Below are positions 41,218 to 49,534 of a stretch of 52,242 bases of DNA, piece after piece. Origin of the DNA: NC2004 sp050874905 (lineage in GTDB: Bacteria > Bacillota > Clostridia > Lachnospirales > Lachnospiraceae); contig JBNMLP010000020.1 of NCBI GenBank assembly GCA_050874905.1, positions 1 to 52,242 of the forward strand, read 5' to 3'. The notes beneath the pieces were generated by a model, which made no database searches, had not been told where the DNA came from, and worked only from the letters and a program-made list of their open reading frames with translations. Both the position numbers and the translations under genes were made by a program. Position 1 is the stretch's first letter. Each line of letters begins with the position of its first letter.

Positions 41218-41982
41218 ATGCATACATCAGAAAAACTGTTCTCGATCGGCGAAGTATGTACAGCACTTGGCATCACGAGGAGAATGCTTTTAAACTATGA
41301 AGAATTAGGACTGGTTGCCCCAGACAGTAAAAACGGTCCAAACGGCAATCGTTTCTATACACTGGACACCATGACCCAGATCCGGATCATCCGGATGTTT
41401 CAAAACTACGGACTCTCTTTGGCGGAGATCAAAGATTATTTTTCCAGAAATGTGGATCTTCCTTCTATCATCCGCCGCTTGGAAGAACTTCGAGATGAAC
41501 TGGATCAAAATATTGCTCATCTGTCTGCCTATGTAGAAGACCATCCGGGCAAAATTTGTAAGATGATGCTCCCTGCCCAGACCATCTATTGCCAGACAGC
41601 CACCTGTACCAGTATTGCAGAAAAAACAGAGCAGCTCCGCAATACCGCACTCTATGCTCTGGAGCATTATGGAATGGACCCTGGCAAGCGGCAATATGCA
41701 ACCGAATATACCTTAGAAGCTCCAACAGAAGTTACGTTCTGTGTTACCGTTCCGGAAGAAAGCACTGGAGAAGGAATCGTAAAGCTGCCACCTTCCCATG
41801 GAATCTACCTGACCCACCACGGACCTTACGAAGAGATCCGGGCAGTAAATGAACAGCTATTATCCTATGCCAAAGAACAGGGGATTTCTCATTCCGGACG
41901 CTTTCGTAATGTGTATCTGGAAGGGCCACCCCAGCATAAAGATAACCAACTGTTTATTACGCAGGTAATCCTGCTGCTGTAG
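41218..41982 (+). CDS. MerR-family regulator with GyrI-like effector domain
   Basis: 254 aa from the ATG at 41218 (AGAAAGG upstream). N-terminal MerR winged helix: FSIGEVCTALGITRRMLLNYEELGLV and NGNRFYTLD, then the dimerisation coiled coil (about 75-110). The C-terminal 150 residues resemble the GyrI-like/SOUL ligand-binding fold (IYLTHHGPYEEIRAVNEQLL, FRNVYLEGPP), as in BmrR-type multidrug regulators. Two Cys near the linker (YCQTATC) are notable but not a known metal site. No efflux gene is adjacent, so its target is unknown. Confidence 0.9.
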   Translation: MHTSEKLFSIGEVCTALGITRRMLLNYEELGLVAPDSKNGPNGNRFYTLDTMTQIRIIRMFQNYGLSLAEIKDYFSRNVDLPSIIRRLEELRDELDQNIAHLSAYVEDHPGKICKMMLPAQTIYCQTATCTSIAEKTEQLRNTALYALEHYGMDPGKRQYATEYTLEAPTEVTFCVTVPEESTGEGIVKLPPSHGIYLTHHGPYEEIRAVNEQLLSYAKEQGISHSGRFRNVYLEGPPQHKDNQLFITQVILLL

Positions 41983-42006
41983 AACTAAAATCACTCTAGC
42001 AGCTAT

Positions 42007-42045
42007 GCAAAAATAAGAGGCTGGAAAAACAGCCTCTTATTTTGC
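42007..42045. terminator. Bidirectional terminator between the MerR and Rpn genes
   Basis: AAAATAAGAGGCTG and CAGCCTCTTATTTT form a 14-bp stem around GAAAAA, with A and T tracts inside the stem, so it can end both the plus-strand MerR gene and the minus-strand nuclease gene. Confidence 0.85.
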
Positions 42046-42063
42046 GTTTGATACATTTGTAAA

Positions 42064-43089
42064 CTAACCCTGTAAGGATGCTAATTGTCTTTTCAGTGCC
42101 TCTATTTCTGCATCTTTTTCCTGCAATGCGCTATCTTTTTCCTGAATCACATTTTTCTGTTCCTCAATCTCCGCCTTTTGCTGGTTGATCTCTTCCTGCA
42201 TCTCATCGATCATATAACTCACCGTGTTACGGTCTAACTCCTGCAATTCTTTGGAAAACATACCCATCACCCTCTTTGTATTCCGGCACAGCTCATACAA
42301 ATCCTGATATAGTGGAAGAAACTCCGGATAAGCCTGCAACAGTTTTACAATCTCCTCCTGCTCCTCTGCACTAAAAAATGTCAGCCATGCTTCTAACTTA
42401 CTTTTGATAGGTTTATTGTGATGAGTTTTCTTAAAAATGTCAAGTGGCAGAAAGATATATTTTTGCAAGAGATTCAACCGTACGCCACTGTCCACAACCT
42501 GCTCCGCCCGGTGGACATACACGTCTTGATACGGATGGAATTCTTTCGGACTGTTTTCATACAGAACGATCGTATACACATTTTTGATATCCTTATAGCT
42601 GAATTTATGCTCCCTGCTCTGATCCCGCACGCGTTTATACTGTCGCAGCAAAAGATCTGCCGAATAGCAGGCACACCGTTGTCCCGGAAACATATATCCT
42701 ACCTTCTGTACTTCCACATTTGCAATGCTGCCGTCTTCCAATTCCACAACAATGTCTGTGACTAACAAGGACGTCTCATCTGCAATCCTTGTGGAGTCAT
42801 TCGGTAATACACTGAGAATTGTAACCTTTTCTCCTAAGATAACCGAAAGCCAGTCTTCTAACCGACCGGCTGCGTACTCCGGATTTAATATTTCTTTGAA
42901 AAAGGAATCGTATAATACCTTCACACCTTTCTCGCCGGTACAAAAATCTAAAAATTCCTTCTGATATTTTTCCTTCCATGATGCATACTCCAAAGACATG
43001 TCCCTGTCCGAGTGGATTTTAGCTACCAGTTCTTCCTTTGTGGGCAGCATTGGAAAATACTCTCGTAATGTTTCTTTTTTCTTCTGAAT
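42064..43089 (-). CDS. Rpn-family / PD-(D/E)XK nuclease (transposase-like), probable ATT start
   Basis: 341 aa if started at ATT (43089-43087), 328 aa from the first ATG (43050). The extension reads QKKKETLREYFP after the start, the normal opening of this family, and an AGGAGG lies 7 nt before the ATT, whereas the ATG has no good RBS. Nuclease core: FLDFCTGEKGVKVLYDSFFKE, LPNDSTRIADE, VTDIVVELEDGSIANVEVQ (Asp and Glu-x-Gln). The C-terminal 60 residues are a coiled coil with repeated QEKDxxLQEKDAEIEALK units. Family members promote recombination or mobilise DNA. Cytoplasmic. Stand-alone gene. Confidence 0.88.
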   Translation of the reverse strand: MQKKKETLREYFPMLPTKEELVAKIHSDRDMSLEYASWKEKYQKEFLDFCTGEKGVKVLYDSFFKEILNPEYAAGRLEDWLSVILGEKVTILSVLPNDSTRIADETSLLVTDIVVELEDGSIANVEVQKVGYMFPGQRCACYSADLLLRQYKRVRDQSREHKFSYKDIKNVYTIVLYENSPKEFHPYQDVYVHRAEQVVDSGVRLNLLQKYIFLPLDIFKKTHHNKPIKSKLEAWLTFFSAEEQEEIVKLLQAYPEFLPLYQDLYELCRNTKRVMGMFSKELQELDRNTVSYMIDEMQEEINQQKAEIEEQKNVIQEKDSALQEKDAEIEALKRQLASLQG

Positions 43090-43160
43090 CGTTGTGTCCT
43101 CCTGTTTTTAATTTACGGTCCGTATAAAAATATCGTAGCATAACAGGAACCGCCTGTCCA

Positions 43161-43198
43161 ACAACCATTTGTTGTTATATTTAACAACCTGTGGTTGT
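43161..43198. repeat. Nested 38-bp palindrome upstream of the Rpn gene
   Basis: ACAACCA(TTT)GTTGTTA-TATT-TAACAAC(CTG)TGGTTGT forms two nested perfect arms. Each half also holds its own shorter dyad (ACAACCATTTGTTGT and ACAACCTGTGGTTGT). It lies about 70 bp upstream of the nuclease start and could be an operator or an old element end. The rest of the gap (43090-43371) holds a terminator and no gene. Confidence 0.5.
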
Positions 43199-43245
43199 CA
43201 ATGTCGAAAGAATTACAACTAACAGGCTGATTTTTCAACAAAAAA

Positions 43246-43293
43246 GCAAGTCCCGTTTTCGACATTTGTTTTTATGTCGAAATCAGAACTTGC
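43246..43293 (-). terminator. Terminator of the surface-protein cluster
   Basis: GCAAGT pairs with ACTTGC and inside it TTTCGACAT with ATGTCGAAA. On the minus strand CTTTTTTG follows. It lies about 80 bp after the stop at 43372. Confidence 0.75.
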
Positions 43294-43371
43294 ATAAGTT
43301 GTTCCAGCTATATTAAACTATCAGGATCTGCCTGAAATTCCTCTTTTCCCATCCTAAAAACTTGTACTGCC

Positions 43372-45489
43372 TTAAGATACCACTTTTATTTTTGCTTTTT
43401 TGGGCATGCCTTTTGCTTTCAATATTTTTCCATATTTACTCTTTTGTTTTTTAGGTACGGATACAACCGGCTTCTTTGCAATTCTTGCAAATGCCTGTTT
43501 CCCAATCGATTTTGCCTTAAGCTTTGAGGTTTTGATCGTAATAGTTTTTAAGTTTTTGCAACGATAGAATGCCTGCTTTCCTATCTTTGTTACATTTTTT
43601 CCAATCGTGACTGATCTTAATGTAGTACAATTTGCAAATGATTTCTGAGCTATGGCAACAACCTTATAACGCTCCCCATTGATCCACATTGTGTCTGGTA
43701 TCGTAATATGCTTTTCTCCTGCAGCATTATTTCCAATATACATGGCTGTTTTCTTTTTCTTAGAAATAATGGTATAAAAGTCTTCCTCTGTTTCCTCGTC
43801 CTCAACATCCACAACAGTTTGTTTTCCAGTCACATGAACCAATACATTTTTAATTGAAGGAAGTCTCCGCTCATCTTCTTCACAAGATATCGTCAATGTC
43901 ACATCTCCCGGCTGTTTCAATAAAAGTTTTGTTTGATATACCGGTCTTGTTTTTTCATCACGTTTTCGACTTACTTTATTTCCCGCTTCCAAAATCGTGT
44001 CATCACTGCTTACTACCTTAGCAGAACCATTTACCACTTCAAATTCAAATGTCACATAACTAAATGACTTAGGCATTTCAAAAGTATATTCTTCTTTATC
44101 TGTAGAAATAGAAGTAATCCTTTTTAGCACGTTTACCGTAAATAACTTCTCAGCAGCAAGATAATTCTGGCTTTCCTTTACATATGCCTTTACAGAATAA
44201 CGTCCTGCATGAAATCCCCGAATTACTCCTCCTGCAATCGTAACAGCAGAAATCTGATCGACAAATGGGCAGTCATATAACACTTCCTGTTCCCCCTCCT
44301 GCACATATGCGTGAATTTGTGCTGTTTCTGCACTTTCTCTAACGGTATATTCCGATACATCCAATATAATATGAGGGGTTGCTTTTTTCACATTAATGGT
44401 TATCCATTTTTCCTGACTTTTATAGTCTTTTGTTTCCTTTACAGAAATTTTGACACCACATTCCCCTGCTTTTTTTATGATAACTTTTCCTTCCTTTGTT
44501 ACTTCAATCCGATCGTTTGAAGTGGAATAGGAAACTTCTCCGTCACTTTCTATAATAGGATTCAAATAAAAATCTGCATCCCCATACGTTTTTTCAATAC
44601 TATCGGCTATCGTGATAGCCGCTTCTTTTCGCAGATTCTTTTGAGGATTACTGCATACCTTGCCTGCATAGGTGTATACATTTGTTTTACTGAGATCTAA
44701 ACGAATCACCGGACGTACTTTTTCTGAACTTCGGTTCATCACATACCCTGAAGAACTGATTTTTCCATATTCATCTACACAGGCTGCTCCTGTATTGTTA
44801 TAGTCACTCATCGTCCGCAGCCACCATTTTGTTTCGGGGCGATATAAGTATCCATTATCCTTTTTGTATTCCTCTTCCGTATAGTAAGAAAGATAGTGAG
44901 TATTATACGCAATCCGTGCCTTATCATTTGCAAATCCATACTTTTCTGACTGTGCCTCTTCTACAGATAAAAGATATACTTTATCCTGCACTTCGTTTGC
45001 CTGTTCCACTCCTCCTTGATCTGTTAAAGTGACCGGAAGCAATGCCTTTTGTTCCTCTGTTGAAAATGCCTGTTTTATAAAATTGTCCTGTGTATAATCA
45101 ATGTGATCCTGATTACTTTCTGCACCATAACCGTTTAACCAACTACGAACGGTACATATATCCCATGTTGCTCCCGTTGATTTTTCATTATAATACTGTT
45201 CTTCTAAAGGCTGGTCAGAGATTAAAGTTGCTTCTGTACCATCCACCTCAAGCACACGCCACTTAATTGCTGCTTTTTCATCTGGTGGAGTAAAATTATC
45301 ATCCTTCATAAAATCCTGATAATAATTACCAAAATAAATACAATCCCAGATCGTATCACCATCTTCATACCATGGATTATGTAATTCTTCTTTAATATCA
45401 TCACCAGCAGTCGCTTTTACTGCAAATATACCAGCACAAATAAAACATGCTACTATTATAAGAACACATTTTTTTATTCTTTTTCCCAT
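43372..45489 (-). CDS. Secreted surface protein: DUF6273, Ig-like repeats and BspA-type LRR
   Basis: 705 aa. Signal peptide about 1-28. A DUF6273-type domain (about 35-270) with IKWRVLEVDGTEATLISDQ, WWLRTMSD and KVRPVIRLDL. Then a Big-like stretch (about 285-590) with KVIIKKAGECGVKISV. The C-terminus is a BspA-type leucine-rich segment (about 600-680: SFANCTTLRSVTIGKNVTKIGKQAF) and a very basic end. There is no sortase motif, so attachment is probably through charge. It begins 23 bp after the decayed LRR gene. RBS GGAGGATG. Last gene before the terminator. Confidence 0.88.
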   Translation of the reverse strand: MGKRIKKCVLIIVACFICAGIFAVKATAGDDIKEELHNPWYEDGDTIWDCIYFGNYYQDFMKDDNFTPPDEKAAIKWRVLEVDGTEATLISDQPLEEQYYNEKSTGATWDICTVRSWLNGYGAESNQDHIDYTQDNFIKQAFSTEEQKALLPVTLTDQGGVEQANEVQDKVYLLSVEEAQSEKYGFANDKARIAYNTHYLSYYTEEEYKKDNGYLYRPETKWWLRTMSDYNNTGAACVDEYGKISSSGYVMNRSSEKVRPVIRLDLSKTNVYTYAGKVCSNPQKNLRKEAAITIADSIEKTYGDADFYLNPIIESDGEVSYSTSNDRIEVTKEGKVIIKKAGECGVKISVKETKDYKSQEKWITINVKKATPHIILDVSEYTVRESAETAQIHAYVQEGEQEVLYDCPFVDQISAVTIAGGVIRGFHAGRYSVKAYVKESQNYLAAEKLFTVNVLKRITSISTDKEEYTFEMPKSFSYVTFEFEVVNGSAKVVSSDDTILEAGNKVSRKRDEKTRPVYQTKLLLKQPGDVTLTISCEEDERRLPSIKNVLVHVTGKQTVVDVEDEETEEDFYTIISKKKKTAMYIGNNAAGEKHITIPDTMWINGERYKVVAIAQKSFANCTTLRSVTIGKNVTKIGKQAFYRCKNLKTITIKTSKLKAKSIGKQAFARIAKKPVVSVPKKQKSKYGKILKAKGMPKKAKIKVVS

Positions 45490-45512
45490 GTTATTACATC
45501 CTCCAAAGTATT

Positions 45513-46726
45513 TTAAACCTCAATCACCTTAACATCATCATCTGCAAAATATTGAATCAGATTTTTATTCACCGTTATGCTTTTTAATGACGGGTTCGTA
45601 TAACACCATAATAATTCAAGATTACTGTTGCCACTCACATCCAGACTGGTCAGTTTATTCTCCGAGCAATCCAGCTCCCGCAATTCCAAATTCTGACTGA
45701 CATCTATGCTCGTCAACAGATTATCATAGCAAACAAGAGTCACCAGTTTTGTCGCCTTCGTAACATCCAATGTCGTCAATTTATTACCACAACATTGAAA
45801 CTGTTCCAACTGCGTATTGGCACTGATGTCCAATGTTGTTAAATTATTTTCCGCACAGCAAAGCCAGTACAATTTGGTATTGGAGCTTACATCAAGTGTC
45901 TGGATCGCTATGCTATGAGCATCCAGCAATTCCAGATCAATATTTTTACTGATGTCCAATGTACCAAGGGTATTGTTTTCACACTCCAATTCCTTTAATA
46001 ATAAATTGTGGCTCACATCCAGACTAGTTAATTTGTTATAGGCACAGGACAGCTTCTCCAATGCCTCGTTTTTCGTAACATCCAGCTCATGCAGCGACAT
46101 TTCATCACAATCTAATATCTGTAATTCCGGGTTATGGGTAACATCCAATGCAGTAAACTGATTTCCATTACATTTCAAAACTTTTAACTGACTGTTTTTG
46201 CTGATGTTCAATGATGTCAACTGGTTATTCATACACTGCAGTTCTTGCAGAAAAGGCAATTCACTTAAATCCAATGCTCCTGTAAGCTTGATAGATGAAA
46301 TCACTTCGTCATAATCGTAGTACTGATTCCATTTAATTCCTGTTAATCTGCCATCCTTTGACCACGTATAGATTGCTGCTTCATTTTCATCTTGCGCCTG
46401 CATATCTAACGGGATCACCGCACCAAGCTTTGTCTGCTGGTCAATGATCTTTTTCAGTGCAGCGATGTCATCTGCATTCTTTCCCTCGGTATTTTTCAGT
46501 TGTTCCTTTGCCGGCTGCTCCACGTAACCTTTTTGTTTCTTTCTGACTTCTTCAGTTGCAATGTGATGGTTTTGCCTACGGCCACAGTCAATGTTTTTTT
46601 GTTCCATGAGGCAACAGATTTTCCTGCTGCCTGCACCTCACATTCTGATGTGTGACAGAATGAAAGAACCATCGCTGCTGCCAGTAACAATGCCCCGATC
46701 CGCTTTGTATATTTCATAGACGTCAT
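45513..46726 (-). pseudogene. Frameshifted secreted leucine-rich-repeat protein
   Basis: Two overlapping frames form one gene. The 5' frame (46726-46496) has a signal peptide (MKYTKRIGALLLAAAMVLSF) and the start of a Big_2 domain (LQLKKSERNKKVTWSS), then stops. The 3' frame (from about 46540 to 45513) has an entry segment (NADDIAALKKIIDQQ) and about eleven 21-residue LRRs of the form LxxLxCxxNxLTSLDVSxNxx, with no start or signal peptide of its own. The switch lies at about 46500-46545, near AGAAACAAAAAGG. A Big_2 domain is also cut short, so a small deletion is likely. Intact relatives would be internalin-like surface proteins. A sequencing error or programmed shift cannot be excluded. Confidence 0.75.
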
Positions 46727-46734
46727 CTTCTTTC

Positions 46735-47117
46735 CTATCCCTTCCATATTCCACGTTTATACTTCATGAGCAAGATCCGTTTTACAGATTTATCGAGCCG
46801 TTTTTCAGAAATTTTTTTCTCCTGCACAGCCTTTATTAACGCACTGTAAGTCTGCTTATATTCGCTGGTGCAGATCAGATCATTTCCTGCCTGCACTGCT
46901 CTTACCGCACTTTTTCCAACACTTCCGGTATACTTACTGCCACCAGGATCATCTGTGCTGCTTTTTGTTTCCACGACATATGGAGAAGCTGTTCCTCTAC
47001 CAGCTCCTCCATTTCTTCTTCCGTTTTGGAATTTTTTCCTGCATACGTCACCTGTGGAACAAAACACAGCAATAGTACCGCCATTATGAAGTAACATGCT
47101 ATCTTTTTTCTGTTCAA
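46735..47117 (-). pseudogene. Remnant of a secreted GH3 beta-N-acetylhexosaminidase
   Basis: The 5' frame (47117-46902) encodes a signal peptide (MNRKKIACYFIMAVLLLCF) and the first GH3 helix (HMSWKQKAAQMILVAV). A second frame (to 46735) encodes the C-terminal end of a NagZ-like GH3 catalytic domain: AVRAVQAGNDLICTSEYKQ, then SEKRLDKSVKRILLMKYKRG. The roughly 250 residues in between, including the KHFPGHG and catalytic His/Asp region, are missing and the pieces are out of frame, with the join near 46900-46940. It is an internally deleted, inactive gene. It still sits in a cluster of surface proteins. Confidence 0.8.
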
Positions 47118-47136
47118 CTCAGTCCTGTCCCTTCTC

Positions 47137-48051
47137 TTATATTTTCAATTTCCCTACCCGGTGCAGCCGCGCCGTGCGGTAGCTGGAATTATAATATTTC
47201 TTATAGCTTTTCGCTTCCGCAAACAAGGTGTCATACACCCTTCCATTGATCTCCGACCAGGCATGTCCGGTATCGTCGCATATGTAAGATTCATAGCCAC
47301 ATTCATGTGCCAGAAATGCAAATGCACTCGCTTCCGACACGCAGCAGCCATTTCCTTTTTGGTATACATCATTGGCGAAAATGGTTTCCCAGCCTTTTTT
47401 CTTTTGCACGGAGCGCAGGGTGCGGTAACGTTTATACGGGTGCTTTAACACCCAGTTAAAACATATCTTCAGCTTCTGCGACTTGCTGTCGCTCGTTTTC
47501 GTATTTGCACGCATGATCGAGCGTGCCGTGATCATCGTCTTTATTTTGGCTACGGCATATTCGGTCTGCTTTGCTGTCCCGTCTTTTCTGAGTTTTATGC
47601 CATCTACCGTACATTTCGACTTCATCACGCCACTTGTTCGATCCATATAAAAATACTCACCCTTCTTTTTCATCCATCCGGTCGTCATTTCTCCCGACTG
47701 GTCAAAGTAGTATGTTTTCTTCTTTACAGTATAAAATTTTTTCTTCACAAGCTTTCCGTTCGCTCTGCGGTAATACTTCTTTCCCTTTTTTACCACCCAT
47801 TTTCCCGGTGCCTCTTTAGTAGCTACCGCCTGCGTTGTGGAAGATGCATCCGAAGATACTTCCGGTACAGTCTCCTCTGCTGTCGTCGCATCGCTGCAGT
47901 CCTGCCAGATAAGCAGTGCATCATAGTCCCCCCCCTTCTTCCCAGCTTCCTGCGCCTTACCATCTAATACCAACGACGGAGCAGAACAATATGTGAGCAA
48001 AAGCAATGCCGCCACCAGCAAAAAGGAAAGCCGGTGTTTCCCTCGTCTCAT
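47137..48051 (-). CDS. Secreted transglutaminase-like protein with wall-binding repeats
   Basis: 304 aa. Signal peptide about 1-30, a Ser/Thr/Ala-rich linker (about 50-85), glucan/choline-binding-like repeats (about 85-160: KKYYRRANGKL, KKTYYFDQSGEMTTGW, GEYFYMDRTSG) and a C-terminal transglutaminase-like domain. The catalytic triad is visible as Cys in GNGCCVSEASAFAFLA (about 236), His in TGHAWSEI (about 262) and Asp in VYDTLF (about 275). Members act as wall-associated proteases or cross-linkers. First gene of the cluster, behind a good promoter. RBS AAAGGAGG. Confidence 0.88.
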   Translation of the reverse strand: MRRGKHRLSFLLVAALLLLTYCSAPSLVLDGKAQEAGKKGGDYDALLIWQDCSDATTAEETVPEVSSDASSTTQAVATKEAPGKWVVKKGKKYYRRANGKLVKKKFYTVKKKTYYFDQSGEMTTGWMKKKGEYFYMDRTSGVMKSKCTVDGIKLRKDGTAKQTEYAVAKIKTMITARSIMRANTKTSDSKSQKLKICFNWVLKHPYKRYRTLRSVQKKKGWETIFANDVYQKGNGCCVSEASAFAFLAHECGYESYICDDTGHAWSEINGRVYDTLFAEAKSYKKYYNSSYRTARLHRVGKLKI

Positions 48052-48135
48052 CTAATCCTCCTTTTGATGTTATAACATGCAGCTATCCAAACATACTTTG
48101 TTCCCGGCAGTTTTTGATAGCGTCATATTTTGTAT

Positions 48136-48164
48136 ATTATAACTCATTTGAACAACACTGTAAA
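48136..48164 (-). promoter_or_regulatory. Promoter of the transglutaminase gene cluster
   Basis: On the minus strand TTTACA (48164-48159), a 17-bp spacer and a perfect TATAAT (48141-48136), giving an untranslated leader of roughly 80 nt before the ATG at 48051. Confidence 0.65.
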
Positions 48165-48249
48165 TAATACAACCCTTTTTCTTATCTAATTCTTACGAAA
48201 GGAATCGACTAAAATAATAGTGGAATAGTTTGGAAAGCGAGGAATGCCT

Positions 48250-48585
48250 ATGCAAACAAATATCACGTTGCAACGTATTGAGAATTTATGCCAGCAGCGA
48301 GGCTGGTCCCTATACAAACTCGCCAAAGAAAGTGATCTGCCTTATTCCAGTCTGAATAATATTTTTCAGCGTAATACACAACCCACCATTCCTACTTTAG
48401 AAAAAATCTGCAATGGGTTTCAGATTGGTCTTCAGGATTTTTTCATGGACTCCAAAGGTTCTGATTACCATGCACTAACCGAGGAAGAACGGGAACTTCT
48501 GACCTGCTACCGTTCCATCTCAAAAAGTAAAAAGAAACAACTGAAAAGTTATGCTCATTTTTTATCTCAGGAATCTGACCACTAA
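48250..48585 (+). CDS. XRE-family transcriptional regulator
   Basis: 111 aa from the ATG at 48250. The in-frame ATG at 48244 lies too close to the GCGAGG site. A Cro/CI helix-turn-helix at about 5-60 (IENLCQQRGWSLYKLAKES, PYSSLNNIFQRNTQPTIPTLEKIC) is followed by a short helical tail (LTEEERELLTCYRSISKSKK). It resembles the small regulators that sit alone in Clostridia. Divergent from the transglutaminase gene, which it might control. Confidence 0.92.
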   Translation: MQTNITLQRIENLCQQRGWSLYKLAKESDLPYSSLNNIFQRNTQPTIPTLEKICNGFQIGLQDFFMDSKGSDYHALTEEERELLTCYRSISKSKKKQLKSYAHFLSQESDH

Positions 48586-48597
48586 AGCAAACAAAAA

Positions 48598-48637
48598 TCT
48601 CCTGCGTGATTTCTCTTCCAAAAATCGCGCAGGAGAT
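48598..48637 (+). terminator. Terminator of the XRE regulator gene
   Basis: ATCTCCTGCGTGATTT pairs with AAATCGCGCAGGAGAT, a stem of about 15 bp with one mismatch, followed by ACTTTTCTTTC, 13 bp after the stop. Confidence 0.85.
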
Positions 48638-48662
48638 ACTTTTCTTTCTATATGTAATTGTT

Positions 48663-48938
48663 TCATAGGATCATTCTGCGCTTTCTTGTTTTAGTATAGC
48701 AGGTTGTTTTTCTTCTGCTCACCTCGTGCAAAATCCGCTCATTATCATGCATAATCTGCATCCATTTTCTAAATCCGGTCTGCCCAGTAATCCATATAAC
48801 TTTTTTGTCTGCGTCTGATAGCTTCTGCACTTTTTGGATCCGTTTGCTGGCAAGCAGTCCGCGTACCGTTTCAATGACAATCCCTGCACACACCAGAAAG
48901 ATCAGTGGCACGATGCAAATGATCCATTTCTGTTCCAT
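48663..48938 (-). CDS. Small single-pass membrane protein, unknown
   Basis: 91 aa. One N-terminal membrane helix (about 5-25), then a very basic cytosolic region (KRIQKVQKLSDADKKVIW, ending KTRKRRMIL). No family recognised. It starts 29 bp after mntP and is probably co-transcribed. The moderately plausible RBS (AAGGAACG) and the coding-like composition support it only weakly. Confidence 0.55.
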   Translation of the reverse strand: MEQKWIICIVPLIFLVCAGIVIETVRGLLASKRIQKVQKLSDADKKVIWITGQTGFRKWMQIMHDNERILHEVSRRKTTCYTKTRKRRMIL

Positions 48939-48967
48939 TTGGTTCGTTCCTTACTACTAAAATCTCC

Positions 48968-49525
48968 TTATCCTGCGATCAGACCTTCTACTAAAATCTT
49001 AATTCCGATGAGGATCAATACGACGCCACCGAAAAATTCTGCTTTTTTGCTATATTTTGTTCCGAAAATGCTTCCAATTTTCACTCCTGCTGCCGAACAT
49101 ATAAAGGTAACGATTCCAATAAAGCTTACCGCCGGAACAATTGCTACCTTCAAAAAAGCAAAAGTCACACCAACCGCAAGTGCATCAATACTCGTTGCAA
49201 CTGCAAGTAAAAACATGCTTTTCACGTCCATGGACGCATCAACATTTTCTTCATCCCCCAGCGCCTCTTTTATCATATTACCCCCAATAAAGATCAGAAG
49301 AATAAAGGCGATCCAGTGATCATACTTCGTGATCATATCCGCAAACAGACTTCCTAAAAAGTAACCGATCAATGGCATCAACGCCTGAAACCCACCAAAC
49401 CAGATTCCGGCGATGCACATATGCTTTGCTTTGATCTTACCAAGTGATAGTCCTTTACATATGGATACCGCAAAAGCATCCATCGAAAGTCCGACTGCTA
49501 ATACAAATAATTCCCATATTCCCAT
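48968..49525 (-). CDS. mntP: Manganese efflux pump MntP
   Basis: 185 aa with six membrane helices and the two MntP half-repeats, each with the membrane-buried Asp motif: AVGLSMDAFAVSICKGL near 10-26 and AVATSIDALAVGVTFAF near 108-124. It exports Mn2+ from the cytosol. The gap to the upstream gene is only 9 bp, so there is no room for a separate yybP-ykoY riboswitch. It is probably read from the solute-binding-protein transcript. Confidence 0.95.
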   Translation of the reverse strand: MGIWELFVLAVGLSMDAFAVSICKGLSLGKIKAKHMCIAGIWFGGFQALMPLIGYFLGSLFADMITKYDHWIAFILLIFIGGNMIKEALGDEENVDASMDVKSMFLLAVATSIDALAVGVTFAFLKVAIVPAVSFIGIVTFICSAAGVKIGSIFGTKYSKKAEFFGGVVLILIGIKILVEGLIAG

Positions 49526-49534
49526 TTTTTTCTC

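Noticed and set aside
42064..42240. Repeats in the Rpn gene as a CRISPR or VNTR array
   Set aside because: The short repeated units encode coiled-coil heptads (QEKD-type) and have no spacer structure.
45513..46540. Periodic 63-bp similarity as a DNA repeat array
   Set aside because: It is explained by the 21-residue LRR units of the encoded protein.
49526..49534. Manganese (yybP-ykoY) riboswitch in front of mntP
   Set aside because: The gap to the preceding gene is only 9 bp, and no riboswitch-like sequence was recognised.
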